From Flavobacteriales bacterium (lineage in GTDB: Bacteria > Bacteroidota > Bacteroidia > Flavobacteriales_D > Crocinitomicaceae): a stretch of 5,825 nt of DNA. Made by a program: the position numbers and the translations under genes. Under the pieces are notes generated by a model. It ran no database searches. It was not told the origin of the DNA and saw nothing but the letters and a program-made list of their open reading frames with translations. Position 1 is the stretch's first letter. Each line of letters starts with the position of its first letter. Location of the stretch: assembly GCA_947462695.1 (NCBI GenBank), contig CANHQC010000133.1, positions 1 through 5,825 on the forward strand, read 5' to 3'. Shown one piece after another: positions 4,739 through 5,825 of the stretch.

Positions 4739-5825
4739 ATGCGTTGGTTACTCCTCCCTGTTTTAATTTTCATCTTCAGCTTTCAAAGTAAGGCAACTTC
4801 CATTCTCATCCCAATGGATGATAGCCAATCGGATCATTTAAAAGCCTATGGAATTGCCTTCTGGAGTTTGGAAAATCAGGTTGTGATTGAATGGCTACTG
4901 AATTACCGAGGTGGATCGTTCATGCTTCCTCATCTTCGTGCATTGGAAGAGGAACTCATTGTGCGAAACGTGAAATATGAGGTAATCACAGACGGACAAG
5001 CGAATCAAATCCGGAATCAAATTGCCAATCCAGAAGTGAATATGGAACTCGTTCAACTGGAGAAAGCACCAAAAATTGCCGTTTATACACCTGGAGGAAA
5101 ACAGCCATGGGATGATGCTGTAACTCTTGTGTTAGAATATGCTGAAATTCCCTATGACAAAATTTACGACTCTGCAATAGTCATGGGTATCCTTCCTAAA
5201 TACGACTGGCTTCATCTCCATCACGAAGATTTCACGGGACAATACGGAAAATTTTATGCAGCCTATCGCTCCTATCCTTGGTACCAAGACCAAGTCAGAG
5301 AGGCTGAAGCGTATGCCAAAATGCTCGGTTTTTCTAAAGTTTCAGAACTTAAACTTGCAGTAGCTAAAAACATCAAACAATTCGTTGCCGGTGGTGGATT
5401 TCTATTTACCATGTGCAGCGGGACGGATAGTTTTGATATTGCGTTGGCTGCCGAAGGTGCAGACATTTGTGAACGCATGTATGACGGAGATCCGGCTGAC
5501 CCTCAGGCACAATCAAAATTGAATTTCAATGAAACATTTGCCTTTGAAACGTTCAAATTGGAACGGGACCCATTGGTATACGAATACAGCAATATTGACG
5601 GAACCGATTTACACCGCACTGGAAGAGTTACCGAACGTACCGACAACTTCGCCTTATTCGAGTTTTCCGCTAAATGGGACATAGTTCCGACGATGTTAAC
5701 ACAATGCCACACGTCAGAAATTAGTGGTTTCATGGGACAAACGACCGATTTCAGAAGAGAGGTGATTAAACCAAATGTCTTGGTCATGGGAGAAAATAAA
5801 CTTTTGAATACAGCACGTTATATAC
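4739..5825 (+). CDS. Exported protein of the Bacteroidetes family often labelled 'asparagine synthetase B' (partial; C-terminus beyond right edge)
   Basis: Function unknown. 362 residues are visible and the frame is open at the edge; relatives are, from memory, about 410-430 residues. Residues 1-19 are a signal peptide: one Arg, a hydrophobic core LLLPVLIFIF, and a likely cleavage after S-K-A, so the protein should be periplasmic or surface-exposed. Conserved-looking segments are ILIPMDDSQSDHLKAYG (22-38), VIEWLLNYRGGSF (49-61), PKIAVYTPGGKQPWDDAV (111-128), YDWLHLHHEDFTGQYGKF (155-172) and FVAGGGFLFTMCSGTDSFDI (215-234). The last resembles the nucleophile elbow of class I glutamine-amidotransferase-like folds, with C226 in the elbow; the His-rich HLHHED could bind metal. 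Neither role is proven. It lacks the N-terminal catalytic Cys of asparagine synthetase, so that name is doubtful. It starts 11 bp after dnaB with no promoter of its own visible, suggesting co-transcription. Confidence 0.85.
   Translation, partial: MRWLLLPVLIFIFSFQSKATSILIPMDDSQSDHLKAYGIAFWSLENQVVIEWLLNYRGGSFMLPHLRALEEELIVRNVKYEVITDGQANQIRNQIANPEVNMELVQLEKAPKIAVYTPGGKQPWDDAVTLVLEYAEIPYDKIYDSAIVMGILPKYDWLHLHHEDFTGQYGKFYAAYRSYPWYQDQVREAEAYAKMLGFSKVSELKLAVAKNIKQFVAGGGFLFTMCSGTDSFDIALAAEGADICERMYDGDPADPQAQSKLNFNETFAFETFKLERDPLVYEYSNIDGTDLHRTGRVTERTDNFALFEFSAKWDIVPTMLTQCHTSEISGFMGQTTDFRREVIKPNVLVMGENKLLNTARYI

Noticed and set aside
5416..5431. CSGTDS as the PP-loop (SGGxDS) of asparagine synthetase
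   Set aside because: One of the two glycines is missing, the surrounding sequence does not match the ATPase domain, and the protein has a signal peptide.
4986..5787. Three minus-strand open frames in the right part of the window
   Set aside because: Antisense shadows of the exported-protein gene, which is open across the whole stretch from 4739 and has recognisable family segments.

Overview
The window looks like chromosomal housekeeping DNA from a member of the Bacteroidetes, most likely Flavobacteriales, possibly a Crocinitomicaceae/Fluviicola-type organism (the family-level guess is from recollection of protein style). Three things point there: protein sequences of flavobacterial type (PdhA, MnmD without its oxidase domain, DnaB, and the exported protein often labelled 'asparagine synthetase B'), moderate AT-richness, and Bacteroidetes-type promoter elements (TAnnTTTG) in front of most genes. 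There are no mobile elements, CRISPR arrays, tRNAs, rRNAs or signs of horizontal transfer, and I found no new multi-gene system.

Layout. Positions 1-981, minus strand: cdd (cytidine deaminase) followed by the N-terminal third to half of pdhA (pyruvate dehydrogenase E1 alpha), which runs off the left edge. Positions 982-1081: a short divergent promoter region. Positions 1082-2386, plus strand: mtaB, the radical-SAM tRNA methylthiotransferase. Positions 2383-3036, minus strand: mnmD, a tRNA wobble-uridine methyltransferase that meets mtaB tail to tail with a 4-bp overlap. Positions 3037-3155: an AT-rich divergent promoter region with overlapping inverted repeats. Positions 3156-4727, plus strand: dnaB, the replicative helicase. 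From 4739 to beyond the right edge, plus strand: a signal-peptide-bearing protein of a Bacteroidetes family, 11 bp behind dnaB and probably co-transcribed with it.

Functional links. mtaB and mnmD both modify the anticodon loop of tRNAs (position 37 and position 34) and can act on the same tRNA, for example tRNA-Lys(UUU). The cdd-pdhA and dnaB-exported protein pairings join unrelated functions and probably reflect conserved gene order rather than shared pathways.

Points worth a second look. Perfect TAnnTTTG elements end only 4-6 bases before the start codons of mtaB, mnmD and dnaB, which predicts leaderless or almost leaderless mRNAs and moves the starts of mtaB and mnmD downstream of longer TTG-initiated frames. 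The exported protein after dnaB does not look like an asparagine synthetase, so its true activity is open.
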